From the NCBI GenBank assembly GCA_025354885.1, contig JANXLY010000085.1, positions 1-41,687 of the forward strand: a stretch of DNA of 41,687 nucleotides, given 5' to 3'. The stretch is from Acidobacteriota bacterium (GTDB lineage Bacteria > Acidobacteriota > Terriglobia > Bryobacterales > Bryobacteraceae). Positions 33,972 to 41,687 of the stretch are shown piece after piece. The number at the start of each line of letters is the position of its first letter. The first letter of the stretch is position 1. Under the pieces are notes generated by a model, which worked only from the letters and a program-made list of their open reading frames with translations, was not told the DNA's origin and made no database searches. Made by a program: the position numbers and the translations under genes.

Positions 33972-34876
33972 TCGGATTTTGCCTGATCTTCTTGCCGCTG
34001 GTAGTAGAGCATTACAAGCAGAAGCAGGATCGCGCTCAGCGTGACCGTGCAAAGCAGTCCGCCTTCGGGGCCATAGGCACCCCCTGTCCATACGGGGTCG
34101 AGCCGCCATTCCACCGTGAAGGGAACTACGGGAATATTCAGGCCGCTGACGTTCAGGCCAAACAGGATCGTACTGAGGTTCCAGCCGAGATGCACGCCCA
34201 CCGCTGCCCACAGGTTTCGCCGCAGTGCAACAACCATTCCGATGACGCACCCCGCCAGAAACGTATTGGCTATCGTGAATTCGTTTGCGCCCCGGTTGTT
34301 GGCGTGTAGCGCCGCAAAAGCTCCGCTCGTAAGAACTAGTGCGCCCAGTAAATGCATTGGCTGCACCAGGCTCTGAAACGCATAACCCCGCATCAGCAGT
34401 TCTTCACTCAAGGCGGCGAAGGCAAGCAAAAGGAGCAGCACTACAAGCCCGTAGGGGCCTTTGATTTTCGTTTCAGCAGCAGCAAACTTCCCAAGTCCCA
34501 TCAGGAGTGGCGGGGCAACCACAAGCGCCAGGCTAAAGGCACCCCAAAGGATTGCAAGCAGGCCTTCCTTCAAGTCCTTCCGCCGCAGCCTCAGGCCGAG
34601 CTCAGACAGTTTAGCCTGGTGCACATAGTGCAGCAATAGCGCCGAGATCAGCAGACACATCAAGAGAGAGGGGATCGCCATCAACAGGTTTGCACCCAGC
34701 CGCCTCGGCATCGGAATCCATTGGCCAAGCGGTTCAAATGCCAGGCCCAGAAGGATTGAGCTTGTACCCATGGCGAGCAACGCACCAAAGCTGCGCATCA
34801 AGGCTGCCACAGCCAACAGCCCTCGCAATATCCAGCCATCAGGCAGAGCGGGCTGATGCGGTTGGTCGTAAAGCAC
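33968..34876 (-). CDS. Second CPBP-family intramembrane metalloprotease
   Basis: This is a paralogue of the downstream gene with ~302 residues. Motifs are LSEELLMRGYAFQSL (EExxxRG), GAFAALHANN (His motif) and the Asn/His-containing VGVHLGWNLSTILFG near the C-terminus. Seven to eight membrane helices are visible. Its start is uncertain: GTG 34876 follows GGGA closely, and GTG 34894 or TTG 34885 would add a few residues; longer versions would run into the divergent DUF2157 gene. The C-terminal ~45 residues include a loop and one more helix absent from its paralogue. The two are translationally coupled. Confidence 0.85.
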   Translation of the reverse strand: MLYDQPHQPALPDGWILRGLLAVAALMRSFGALLAMGTSSILLGLAFEPLGQWIPMPRRLGANLLMAIPSLLMCLLISALLLHYVHQAKLSELGLRLRRKDLKEGLLAILWGAFSLALVVAPPLLMGLGKFAAAETKIKGPYGLVVLLLLLAFAALSEELLMRGYAFQSLVQPMHLLGALVLTSGAFAALHANNRGANEFTIANTFLAGCVIGMVVALRRNLWAAVGVHLGWNLSTILFGLNVSGLNIPVVPFTVEWRLDPVWTGGAYGPEGGLLCTVTLSAILLLLVMLYYQRQEDQAKSE

Positions 34877-34918
34877 TTTTCCCAAACCTAACACAGCGCT
34901 ATTCTTTGAAGCACAGCC

Positions 34919-36007
34919 ATGAATCCAGATGTGGAAAAGTACCTTGCCCGTTGGGTCGGCACAGGACTCATCGATGAGTCCGCCGCACACCGCATTCGCG
35001 AATTCGAATCCAGCCAGGCGCCTACTGAAAAGACCCGTTGGGCGGCTTCGATCGCCTGGGGTCTGGGGGCCCTGCTGATTGGTGCCGGAGTGATCTCATT
35101 CGTGGCCTCCAACTGGGATGGCCTGTCGCCCACGGCCCGAATGCTGCTCATTGTTTTCATGACTGCGGGCTTTCATGTCGCAGCTGCTTTTTTCAGCAAT
35201 TCACCTTCTTTGCGTCTTTCTCTCCATGGCGTGGGCACGGCTTGCCTTGGCGCAGGCATCGCGCTGGCCGGGCAGGTCTTCAATCTTGCCAGTGGCTGGA
35301 ACGGCTGGATGCTGCTCTGGGCCATTGGTGCCGCAATTGGCTATTGGCTGATCCGCGACTGGCTTCAACTGTTGCTGGTCGCCTTGCTGCTCCCGCTTTG
35401 GATGACTTCCGAATGGAGTGTGCGCGGCCCGAAAAGCCATGACGAGCTGCCTCTCCTTTGCTTCTGGACTGGGCTTGCCCTGCTCTATTTTCTCAGTCAC
35501 TACCGCCCGCTCGTCTGGCTTGGAGGCCTGGGCTTGATCCCCATGACCCTGGTGATTCTAATCCTCGGCGACATGCGCCGTGGCCGCAATCTTCAGACAC
35601 CGGTCGAGGCCTACTGGGCGTTTCTTGTCGTGATTGTGATGCTTGCGCTGTTAGGCTATCGAGTCTTCGGAGGCTTCAACATTCGTGGGTTTTCAGCCAT
35701 TGCCGCAGTCGCGCTGCTCAGCTTCGGAGGCAATGAAGTCGGAGGCTGGATGCTCTACCTGGTGCTCGGAATTGCCTTTGCCGCACTTTCTGCCTGGGGT
35801 GTTGCTGAGCAGCGCGTGGAACTGGTAAATGTCGGAATTGTCGGATTCGCAACCACAGTCTTGATCTTCTATGTGTCGCATGCAATGAGCCTGCTTGGCT
35901 CTTCGATCGGGCTGATCGCTCTGGGGATCCTGATGCTCGGCGGCGGCTTTGCCCTCGAAAAGATGCGCCGCAGGCTGGTGCTCCAGGCAGGAGAAACTCA
36001 CCAATGA
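34919..36007 (+). CDS. DUF2157 multi-pass membrane protein
   Basis: This 362-residue protein has a cytosolic N-terminus (YLARWVGTGLIDESAAHRIREFES, the DUF2157 lead-in) followed by about ten hydrophobic helices. The blocks WGLGALLIGAGVISFVASNWDGLSP and ARMLLIVFMTAGFHVAAAFF are typical of the family. Function is unknown. It overlaps the following GDYXXLXY gene by four bases (ATGA), a pairing seen in many bacteria, which suggests they form a complex. It is divergent from the CPBP gene with a spacer of under 45 bases. Confidence 0.88.
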   Translation: MNPDVEKYLARWVGTGLIDESAAHRIREFESSQAPTEKTRWAASIAWGLGALLIGAGVISFVASNWDGLSPTARMLLIVFMTAGFHVAAAFFSNSPSLRLSLHGVGTACLGAGIALAGQVFNLASGWNGWMLLWAIGAAIGYWLIRDWLQLLLVALLLPLWMTSEWSVRGPKSHDELPLLCFWTGLALLYFLSHYRPLVWLGGLGLIPMTLVILILGDMRRGRNLQTPVEAYWAFLVVIVMLALLGYRVFGGFNIRGFSAIAAVALLSFGGNEVGGWMLYLVLGIAFAALSAWGVAEQRVELVNVGIVGFATTVLIFYVSHAMSLLGSSIGLIALGILMLGGGFALEKMRRRLVLQAGETHQ

Positions 36008-36480
36008 AACGCAGTCTTCTGGTTGCCCTCGTACATGCCCTGCTCGTCTTATTGGTCTGGGGCAACTATGAATTTGAAAAGAACACGCTGCCGCGAGCCT
36101 GGACCAAAACCGGCCCGTTTGATCCCTACGATCTGTTGCGGGGCAGATACGTGCGCTTGGCCGTGCTGGCACAGGCAGACGTTTCGACTCTCGATGAAAG
36201 AGGCTATCAACGCCAGGGGCAACTGTTTGTTGAAGACGGCCAACTCCATATCCGCAAGGCCGATTGTTGCCAGACCTTCGGACTAGCAACAGGCCAACCT
36301 GGTTACGTGAGGCTTCAGGCACCCGCATCCTTCTTCATTTCACAAGCAGTGGAAGACCCCAGCAACCTGAAAGCGGGTGAAGAGTTATGGGTCGAAGTAA
36401 GTATTCCGCCGAAGGGGCCAATGCGGCCATTGCACCTCGCCCGCAAGACGAAAGATGGCACCTGGATTCCGCTTTACTGA
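36004..36480 (+). CDS. GDYXXLXY-type membrane-anchored protein
   Basis: This 158-residue protein has an N-terminal anchor (SLLVALVHALLVLLVWGNY) and an outer domain. The family motif region is recognisable as FDPYDLLRGRYVRLAV (~39-54), but the motif Gly-Asp-Tyr-x-x-Leu-x-Tyr reads Gly-Arg-Tyr-Val-Arg-Leu-Ala-Val, so two defining residues are changed. A Cys-Cys pair (ADCCQTFG) lies near residue 88. Its start overlaps the DUF2157 stop, so the two are coupled. The C-terminus overlaps the convergent OpgC-like gene by seven bases. No activity is known. Confidence 0.8.
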   Translation: MKRSLLVALVHALLVLLVWGNYEFEKNTLPRAWTKTGPFDPYDLLRGRYVRLAVLAQADVSTLDERGYQRQGQLFVEDGQLHIRKADCCQTFGLATGQPGYVRLQAPASFFISQAVEDPSNLKAGEELWVEVSIPPKGPMRPLHLARKTKDGTWIPLY

Positions 36481-37562
36481 TCTTGTCGGGCAAGGGGGAA
36501 AAAGAAGTTCATGGCAATCGACATGGGAAAAAGGAGGCACACAATAGCAAAGCAGACGACAAGGGCTTGTCCTAGAATCGAGTATCGATAGAGCTGCGGA
36601 AACAGCGACATGAACACATAAAAGAGGCAGACTTGCCATGCGAAAAGCTGCAACGAACATCGTCCCATGGCAATGAAAATCCTCCCCTGTCTGGCCAGCC
36701 GCTGCAACGGTTCGGGCACCAGCCACAAGAAGGCTACCCAAAGGTAAAGGTTCAACAACACCAGCGGCCCAAGGCTTGCCCTCTCCATCCACCATGCAGG
36801 AATTGCCTGCGAGAAGGCTTCAAGCCCAAACACTTCAGAATGCCGCAACAGGAACAGCGCGACCATGCAGCCGAACAGACTCAGGTTTAGCGCCTTCGTG
36901 TCCTGCGGCCGTTCAATGGGTTGGGTGTGCTGGCGGAAGCCAAGATAGAGCGCGCCAACAAAAAGAAACTGCCAGCCAGCAGTTTTGAAGGCCATCGTAA
37001 AGGGAGGAAGATCGATCGAAATGCCGGTCTGCGTCACTAGCCAGAGTAGGAAGCTGGGAACAAATATTGCCTTGAGGTGCCCGGCCTGAAAACGCCGCAA
37101 CAGCCAGGGAGCCCAAAGCAGGAAGAAGACATACATCGGAAGAAAATCGAGCAACGGAGCGCTTGGATAAAACAATGCGGCGTGACCCAGCGCCATCCAT
37201 GGGCTGGACACCGCCTCTTCGATTTCCCTCCCGAAGGGCGAGACTAGATTCGGCCAAAACCGGGCGAGGCATACTGCCATGGCGGATAAGGTCAGGTGCA
37301 GTGCATAAATCAGGGCAGCCCTCTTCCAGACTTTGTAATAGACGCGACGGGGGTTTATGTCTGCAAGAAAGCGGGATAGGTGCTTGCCGACAGCAAAGCC
37401 AGAGAGAAAGACAAAGATGGCTGCGGCGCAGAAGAACCCAAAGGGACGGTAGGTAAACAGGGCCAACCAGTGATTTCGCAGATGGTCGATCATCATCAGG
37501 GGCAAGCAAAGACCACGAACAAAATCGATTGTCAAATCGCGCGAATTAGCCTCCGCTTGCAT
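36474..37562 (-). CDS. OpgC-like membrane acyltransferase
   Basis: This 362-residue membrane protein of the OpgC/acyltransferase-3-related family has ten or so helices. The N-terminus (RDLTIDFVRGLCLPLMMIDHL) carries the conserved Arg-Asp and the His of MMIDH expected at the active site. FCAAAIFVFLSGFAVGK and YYKVWKRAALIYALHLTL are typical OpgC blocks. OpgC succinylates periplasmic glucans in proteobacteria; here no opgG/opgH genes are visible, so the acceptor is unknown. ATG 37562 has no strong Shine-Dalgarno. Confidence 0.85.
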   Translation of the reverse strand: MQAEANSRDLTIDFVRGLCLPLMMIDHLRNHWLALFTYRPFGFFCAAAIFVFLSGFAVGKHLSRFLADINPRRVYYKVWKRAALIYALHLTLSAMAVCLARFWPNLVSPFGREIEEAVSSPWMALGHAALFYPSAPLLDFLPMYVFFLLWAPWLLRRFQAGHLKAIFVPSFLLWLVTQTGISIDLPPFTMAFKTAGWQFLFVGALYLGFRQHTQPIERPQDTKALNLSLFGCMVALFLLRHSEVFGLEAFSQAIPAWWMERASLGPLVLLNLYLWVAFLWLVPEPLQRLARQGRIFIAMGRCSLQLFAWQVCLFYVFMSLFPQLYRYSILGQALVVCFAIVCLLFPMSIAMNFFFPLARQDQ

Positions 37563-37705
37563 ATAGGACCAACAGTTCTATCGGCCATTTTTTGCCCGGC
37601 ATGGCTGGAGGAAAAGCTCAATTTCGATCCAGGTATTACTTAGAACTGAGATTGAAACCCCGGATGGAACATAATCAAAGTGGAACTACATCCCTTTTCA
37701 TACCT

Positions 37706-38461
37706 ATGGAACTAATCACCCCTTTTCGAATTGACGGCAAAGTTGCGCTCATCACTGGCGGCGCAAGCGGTATTGGCGAATGCACCGCCAGGGCATTCAG
37801 CCAGGCTGGTGCGAGTGTAATCGTCGCCGACATTGATACCAAGAAGGCAGAAGCACTTGCCGCCGAATTACCAGGCAGCCGCGCGATGCATTGCGATATC
37901 ACCAGTGAGGAGTCTGTAAAGCACGTACTGCAACAGGTACCGCACCTCGACATCCTTGTGAACAATGCGGGCATTGGCCTCGTAGGTGGAGTCACGGAGA
38001 CGGAACTCTCCGATTTCGAGCGCGCCTTCAAGGTAAACGTGACGGGCATGTTTCTGGTGACCAAGCACGCGGTGCCTTTACTGATTGCCAGCCACGGCTC
38101 GATTGTGAATATTGGCAGCGTTGCTGGCCTGATTGGGGTGCGCCGACGATTCGGTTATTGTGCAACCAAGGGTGCAGTCGTTGCGATGACGCGGCAGCTG
38201 GCCGTAGATTACCCAACTGAATTCCGGGTGAATTGCATCTGCCCCGGCACAGTGGACACCCCCTTTGTTGACGGCTATCTCGACAAGTATCACAAGCATG
38301 AAAAGGAAAAAGTGCGGGCCGAACTGGACCAGCGCCAACCGATCGGACGCCTGGGCAAACCGGAAGAGATTGCACACCTCGCTCTTTACCTATCGTCACA
38401 GGAAGCTGCATTCGTCAACGGCAGCGTCATCAATATTGATGGTGGCTGGACCGCTGCCTAG
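37706..38461 (+). CDS. Short-chain dehydrogenase/reductase (SDR)
   Basis: This 251-residue classical SDR has cofactor motif TGGASGIG (17-24), Asp42 in VADIDTK (suggesting NAD preference), NNAG (86-89), catalytic Ser138 (NIGSVAG), Tyr151 and Lys155 (YCATK), and the PGTVDTPF loop. Substrate is unknown. I chose ATG 37706 (MELITPFRIDGK), the usual family start; there is no clear Shine-Dalgarno, and ATG 37664 or 37592 would add residues without family similarity. The OmpA-family gene follows after 18 bases. Confidence 0.92.
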   Translation: MELITPFRIDGKVALITGGASGIGECTARAFSQAGASVIVADIDTKKAEALAAELPGSRAMHCDITSEESVKHVLQQVPHLDILVNNAGIGLVGGVTETELSDFERAFKVNVTGMFLVTKHAVPLLIASHGSIVNIGSVAGLIGVRRRFGYCATKGAVVAMTRQLAVDYPTEFRVNCICPGTVDTPFVDGYLDKYHKHEKEKVRAELDQRQPIGRLGKPEEIAHLALYLSSQEAAFVNGSVINIDGGWTAA

Positions 38462-38479
38462 TCGCCGAAAGGATAGCCT

Positions 38480-40099
38480 ATGAAGTTTTTACTTTTTTTG
38501 TCATTCACTCTGTTCGCGCAGGATCCACCGCCGGTTACCTTCAAGGCGGATGTTGTGGCAAAGAGCACCAAGGCCGTGAATTACCGTCACCGCATGGGCG
38601 CAACTCTAGTCGATTTCAAAGGGACTGCGGTGATGCCGCAGGCAATCGGCAAAGCAAAGGTAGAAAGCAAGGCGGGCCGCATCGAGATTGATTTCGAAAT
38701 CAAAAATCTCGAAGGGGCTACCAAGTTCGGCAACGAGTATCTGACTTATGTCCTTTGGGCGATAACGCCCGAAGGACGGCCTCAGAACCTGGGTGAAATT
38801 CAACTTTCAAACGGCAAAGGTAAATTGAGCGTCACGACGGAATTTCAGGCCTTTGGGCTGATCGTGACAGCCGAGCCCTACTTCGCTGTCACGATGCCGA
38901 GCGACCTGATCGTAGCTGAGAATGAGCTGCGGCAAGATACGCTTGGGCGCTTTGAAACGATTGATGCAAAGTACGAGTTGCTGCAGCGCGGCGAATACGC
39001 GAAGATGGCAAACCCGATCGGGATGAAAATTGACCCGAAGGTGCCGCTTGAGCTTTATCAGGCACGTAACGCTCTCTTGATTGCCAAGAGCGTCAAGGCA
39101 GACAAATACGCTCCGGACGTAATGCTAAAAGCAGAAGCCAGCCTGAAGCAAGCCGAGGAATATCAGCTGCGCAAGCGCGAGGCCAAGCCGACCGCAATGA
39201 TGGCTCGCGATGCAGTGCAGCGGGCAGAAGACGCAAGGGCCGTGGCGGTCAAGCGTGCGGAAGAAGAGAGGCTCGATGCCGAGCGGGAAGCCGCTGCCGC
39301 TCGTGAAGCTAAAGCTAAGAAAGCGACCGAAGAGGAAGCCCGGATGCGGGCCATTGCCGAAGACCAGCAGCGTCAAACCGAGGCGCAACGCAAACTCGAA
39401 GAGACTCGTCGAATCAGTGCCGAACTGGAACGGGCGAAGGCTGAGGCCGAGAGCCTGAGGGCACAGGCCGCGCGTGATGCCGAAGAGCGGCGGCGCATTG
39501 AAGCCGAGATGGCCTCAACCAAACTCCAGCAGGAACGGATCGTCCTAGAAGAAGCCCGCCGCAGGGCGGTAGAGCAGGAAGAGGCTGCGCGTAAGGCTCT
39601 CGAAGCATCGCAAGCGCTGACGGCAAAGGCAGAGCTTGAAAAAGTTGCGTTGCGAGAGCGGCTCTTTGCGCAATTCAATCAAGTGCTTGAAACACGCGAT
39701 TCCGACCGCGGACTCGTTGTGAACATGGGCGATTTATTGTTCGATGTGGGCAAGGCGACGCTACGCCCGGACGCTCGCGAGAAGCTGGCGCGGTTGTCTG
39801 GACTAGTGTTGGCGCATCCCGGCCTGAAGCTTGAAGCAGAGGGGCACACGGATGCAACTGGAAGTGATTCCCTGAACCAGCGCCTGAGTGAACAGCGGGC
39901 CGAGGCGGTGCGCTCCTATCTTGAGACACAGGGGATTGCAACTGCGAACCTGACTGCACAAGGCTTTGGCAAGACCGTGCCGATCGCCGACAACACAACT
40001 GCCAAGGGGCGGCAGCAGAATCGCCGGGTGGAGATTGTCGTTTCTGGTGAAGTGATCGGAACGAAGCTGACTGCTTCTCCTGCTCCAGCTCTGCGTTAG
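38480..40099 (+). CDS. OmpA-family protein with long coiled coil
   Basis: This 539-residue exported protein has a short signal peptide (MKFLLFLSFTLFAQ) and ATG 38480 behind AAAGGA. An N-terminal beta-rich domain (~25-130, with FEIKNLEGATKFGNEYLTYVLWAITPEGRPQNLGEIQL) is of a kind often linked to OmpA domains in Acidobacteriota. A highly charged Ala/Glu/Arg coiled coil (~215-400) follows. The C-terminal OmpA domain (~410-530) holds the peptidoglycan-binding residues: LLFDVGKATLRPDAREKLARL, EGHTDATGSDSLNQRLSEQRAEAV and RRVEIVV. It probably spans the periplasm and tethers the envelope to peptidoglycan. Confidence 0.9.
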   Translation: MKFLLFLSFTLFAQDPPPVTFKADVVAKSTKAVNYRHRMGATLVDFKGTAVMPQAIGKAKVESKAGRIEIDFEIKNLEGATKFGNEYLTYVLWAITPEGRPQNLGEIQLSNGKGKLSVTTEFQAFGLIVTAEPYFAVTMPSDLIVAENELRQDTLGRFETIDAKYELLQRGEYAKMANPIGMKIDPKVPLELYQARNALLIAKSVKADKYAPDVMLKAEASLKQAEEYQLRKREAKPTAMMARDAVQRAEDARAVAVKRAEEERLDAEREAAAAREAKAKKATEEEARMRAIAEDQQRQTEAQRKLEETRRISAELERAKAEAESLRAQAARDAEERRRIEAEMASTKLQQERIVLEEARRRAVEQEEAARKALEASQALTAKAELEKVALRERLFAQFNQVLETRDSDRGLVVNMGDLLFDVGKATLRPDAREKLARLSGLVLAHPGLKLEAEGHTDATGSDSLNQRLSEQRAEAVRSYLETQGIATANLTAQGFGKTVPIADNTTAKGRQQNRRVEIVVSGEVIGTKLTASPAPALR

Positions 40100-40821
40100 A
40101 GCGATTTCTGAGCAAGGTGCAAGGCTACGATACCGGCGTCAAAATAGCGGAACGATACTTCGCCAAAGCCCTGTTCGCGCATCATTTTAGCGAGCAGCGG
40201 CGCATCGGGGAATCGGGAGACGCTTTCGGGCAAGTACTGATAGGCGTCGCCCTGGCCTGAGACGAGGCGGCCCATCGGGTCCATCACCCAGCGATTCCAG
40301 CCTTTCATAAAGCCCCTCACGAAGCTATTGGGAGGCTGAGTGAATTCGAGGATGGCGAGCCTGCCGCCAGGCTTGAGGACACGGAGCAATTCGTCGAGGC
40401 CGGCACGATAGTTCACGAAGTTACGAAAACCGAAACCGATGGTGATGAGGTCGAGGCTGTTGTCCCTGAGGGGGAGATGAAGTCCGTCGGCTTCGATGAG
40501 TGGAGCTCCTGATTTTGCCTGGGTCAGGACCAGCATCGGGAAGCAGAAGTCCGCACCGAGGTAGCGGGCGGGGGTGGCGGATTCGAGGGCGACAAGCAGA
40601 TCGCCCGTACCGCAACAAAGATCGAGGACCCTACTTTCGGGCTGGATCCAGGGCTTCAGGATTCTTGCAGTACGCCAGCGCCAAAGGCGATCCACCTGAA
40701 AGCTGAGGATACGATTGAGCAGGTCATAGCGTGGGGCAACGCGGGCGAACATATCGCGGACCCAGGCGGAGGATTCGGCCTCGGTAAAGTCGGGCTTGGG
40801 TTTGGTACCGCTGCTTGCCAT
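40096..40821 (-). CDS. menG: Demethylmenaquinone methyltransferase (MenG/UbiE)
   Basis: This 241-residue SAM-dependent C-methyltransferase of the UbiE/MenG family catalyses the last step of menaquinone synthesis. Blocks are VRDMFARVAPRYDLLNRILSFQVDRLWRWR (N-terminal signature), VLDLCCGTGDLLVAL (SAM motif I), GADFCFPMLVL, DLITIGFGFRNFVNYRAGLDELLRVLKPGGRLAILEF and QYLPESVSRFPDAPLLAKMM. Whether the quinone is menaquinone or ubiquinone cannot be read from it; acidobacteria generally use menaquinone. The start at ATG 40821 directly abuts the aroB stop, and there is no separate Shine-Dalgarno, so translation is coupled. Confidence 0.93.
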   Translation of the reverse strand: MASSGTKPKPDFTEAESSAWVRDMFARVAPRYDLLNRILSFQVDRLWRWRTARILKPWIQPESRVLDLCCGTGDLLVALESATPARYLGADFCFPMLVLTQAKSGAPLIEADGLHLPLRDNSLDLITIGFGFRNFVNYRAGLDELLRVLKPGGRLAILEFTQPPNSFVRGFMKGWNRWVMDPMGRLVSGQGDAYQYLPESVSRFPDAPLLAKMMREQGFGEVSFRYFDAGIVALHLAQKSL

Positions 40822-41687
40822 TTAGTTGGCCGCAAGAGCAGCCGAGCTTGCTTTGTGGATCAAGCCGGTATCGATGCCTGTGACGACCTTTACTTCGCCG
40901 ATGCTGGTGGGCAGCACGAAGTGAACTTTGCCATGCAGCGTCTTTTTGTCGGATGCGAGGCGTGCCAGTAGCGAATCTGCCGAGATGCCCTCGAGACTTG
41001 GGATCGGACCGTAGAGCCGGATGCAACTGAGGATAGAGTTGCAATCCGCGAGTGGAAGCGTGTTGGTCAAGTGGGCCAGGTGGGTAGCGGCGTTCATGCC
41101 GAAGGCAACTGCCTCACCGTGCAGGAAGCGGGTGTATTGGGTTTCTGCTTCGAGAGCGTGGCCGATGGTATGGCCGAAGTTCAGGATGCGCCGGAGGCCA
41201 CCTTCTTTTTCGTCGGCGGTGACGACCTCACACTTGATTCTGACGCTTTCACAGATGACCGATTCGACGAGCTCAGGGTCTTGGCTGAGGATGTCAGCCG
41301 ACTGCAAGGCCATTTGATCGAAGAGGGTCCGGCTGCGGATGACACCGCACTTTAGTACTTCGAAGAGGCCCGCGCGGTATTCGCGTTCGGGAAGAGTGCG
41401 CAACACCTCGGGGTCGATAAGGACCGCGAGCGGCTGGTGAAAGCTGCCGATGAGGTTCTTGCCGGAAACGAGATTGACACCGGTCTTGCCGCCGACGGCT
41501 GCGTCAACCTGCCCGAGTAGAGTTGTCGGGATCTGAAGAACAGGCACGCCGCGCAGAAAAATGGCCGCGAGGAAGCCGGCGACGTCGGTGACGATACCGC
41601 CGCCAAACCCGATGACCAGGCTGGCACGATCTGCACCTTGGGCCATCATTTGTTCGGCCAGCGCCTCTACCTGACTCATGCGTTTGT
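40822..41687 (-). CDS. aroB: 3-dehydroquinate synthase, partial (5' end beyond window)
   Basis: This is the second enzyme of the shikimate pathway; it converts DAHP to 3-dehydroquinate using NAD and a divalent metal. The visible 288 residues lack the first ~70, which lie past the right edge; the ATG at 41679 is internal. NAD-binding IGFGGGIVTDVAGFLAAIFLRGVPVLQIPTTLLGQVDAAVGGKTGVNL is intact. The metal ligands are seen as Glu in FEVLKCG, His in LNFGHTIGHALE and His in LHGEAVAFGM. The C-terminal domain is complete. menG follows with no gap. Confidence 0.96.
   Translation of the reverse strand, partial: KRMSQVEALAEQMMAQGADRASLVIGFGGGIVTDVAGFLAAIFLRGVPVLQIPTTLLGQVDAAVGGKTGVNLVSGKNLIGSFHQPLAVLIDPEVLRTLPEREYRAGLFEVLKCGVIRSRTLFDQMALQSADILSQDPELVESVICESVRIKCEVVTADEKEGGLRRILNFGHTIGHALEAETQYTRFLHGEAVAFGMNAATHLAHLTNTLPLADCNSILSCIRLYGPIPSLEGISADSLLARLASDKKTLHGKVHFVLPTSIGEVKVVTGIDTGLIHKASSAALAAN

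Noticed and set aside
33972..34250. N-terminal extension of the first CPBP protease
   Set aside because: It is encoded opposite frame positions of the upstream CPBP gene and is not membrane-like; ATG 33971 forms a coupled ATGA start.

Overview
The window looks like a chromosomal segment of an acidobacterium, most likely of the Solibacter/Bryobacter group. This is inferred from three things: an ECF sigma factor directly overlapped by a Ser/Thr kinase with C-terminal TPRs, several secreted proteins of acidobacterial type, and an infB operon with a very long Pro/Gly-rich IF2 N-terminus. No rRNA, CRISPR array or insertion sequence was seen. Three tRNAs are present: Pro-CGG, Leu-GAG and Val-TAC.

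Layout. (1) 1-2776 is the right-hand end of an integrated element. It carries two small unknown genes (one cut by the window edge), a HigB/HigA-type toxin-antitoxin pair with its own promoter and operator, two GACGTC palindrome pairs, and a tyrosine recombinase whose reading frame runs antisense through the tRNA-Pro gene used as attachment site. (2) 2902-10498 holds metabolic and cell-envelope genes: a secreted YciI-like protein, a GMC oxidoreductase, an FAH-family hydrolase, an acidobacterial secreted protein, a methyltransferase with a signal sequence, a PfkB kinase, a rhomboid protease, a BshB1-like deacetylase with a changed active-site motif, and tadA. (3) 10535-16479 is the rimP-nusA-infB-ylxP translation/transcription operon behind a rimP-leader-like hairpin. 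(4) 16476-24842 is a nine-gene minus-strand chemotaxis cluster, cheW-cheA-cheR-cheD-cheY-cheX-cheB-(TonB_C protein)-mcp. Two matched sigma-28 (FliA/SigD)-like promoters lie in front of cheW and in front of the TonB_C gene. (5) 25060-31828 holds tRNA-Leu, secG, a phosphofructokinase with pyrophosphate-type active-site residues, a methyltransferase, an esterase, the ECF sigma/kinase pair and tRNA-Val. (6) 31895-37562 is rich in membrane proteins: a lipoprotein, two CPBP proteases, DUF2157, GDYXXLXY and an OpgC-like acyltransferase. (7) 37706-41687 holds an SDR, an OmpA-family coiled-coil protein, menG/ubiE and a truncated aroB.

How it works together. The chemotaxis cluster encodes a complete excitation and adaptation pathway: receptor, CheW/CheA, CheY, CheX phosphatase, and CheR/CheB/CheD. 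The receptor ends in a CheR/CheB-docking-like pentapeptide. The sigma-28-like promoters imply a flagellar sigma factor, and so flagella, elsewhere in the genome. None of the systems here is clearly new. The parts most worth following are the sigma-28-like promoter pair with its operator-like dyad, the possibly leaderless toxin transcript, the integrase/tRNA overlap, and several enzymes with altered diagnostic residues.
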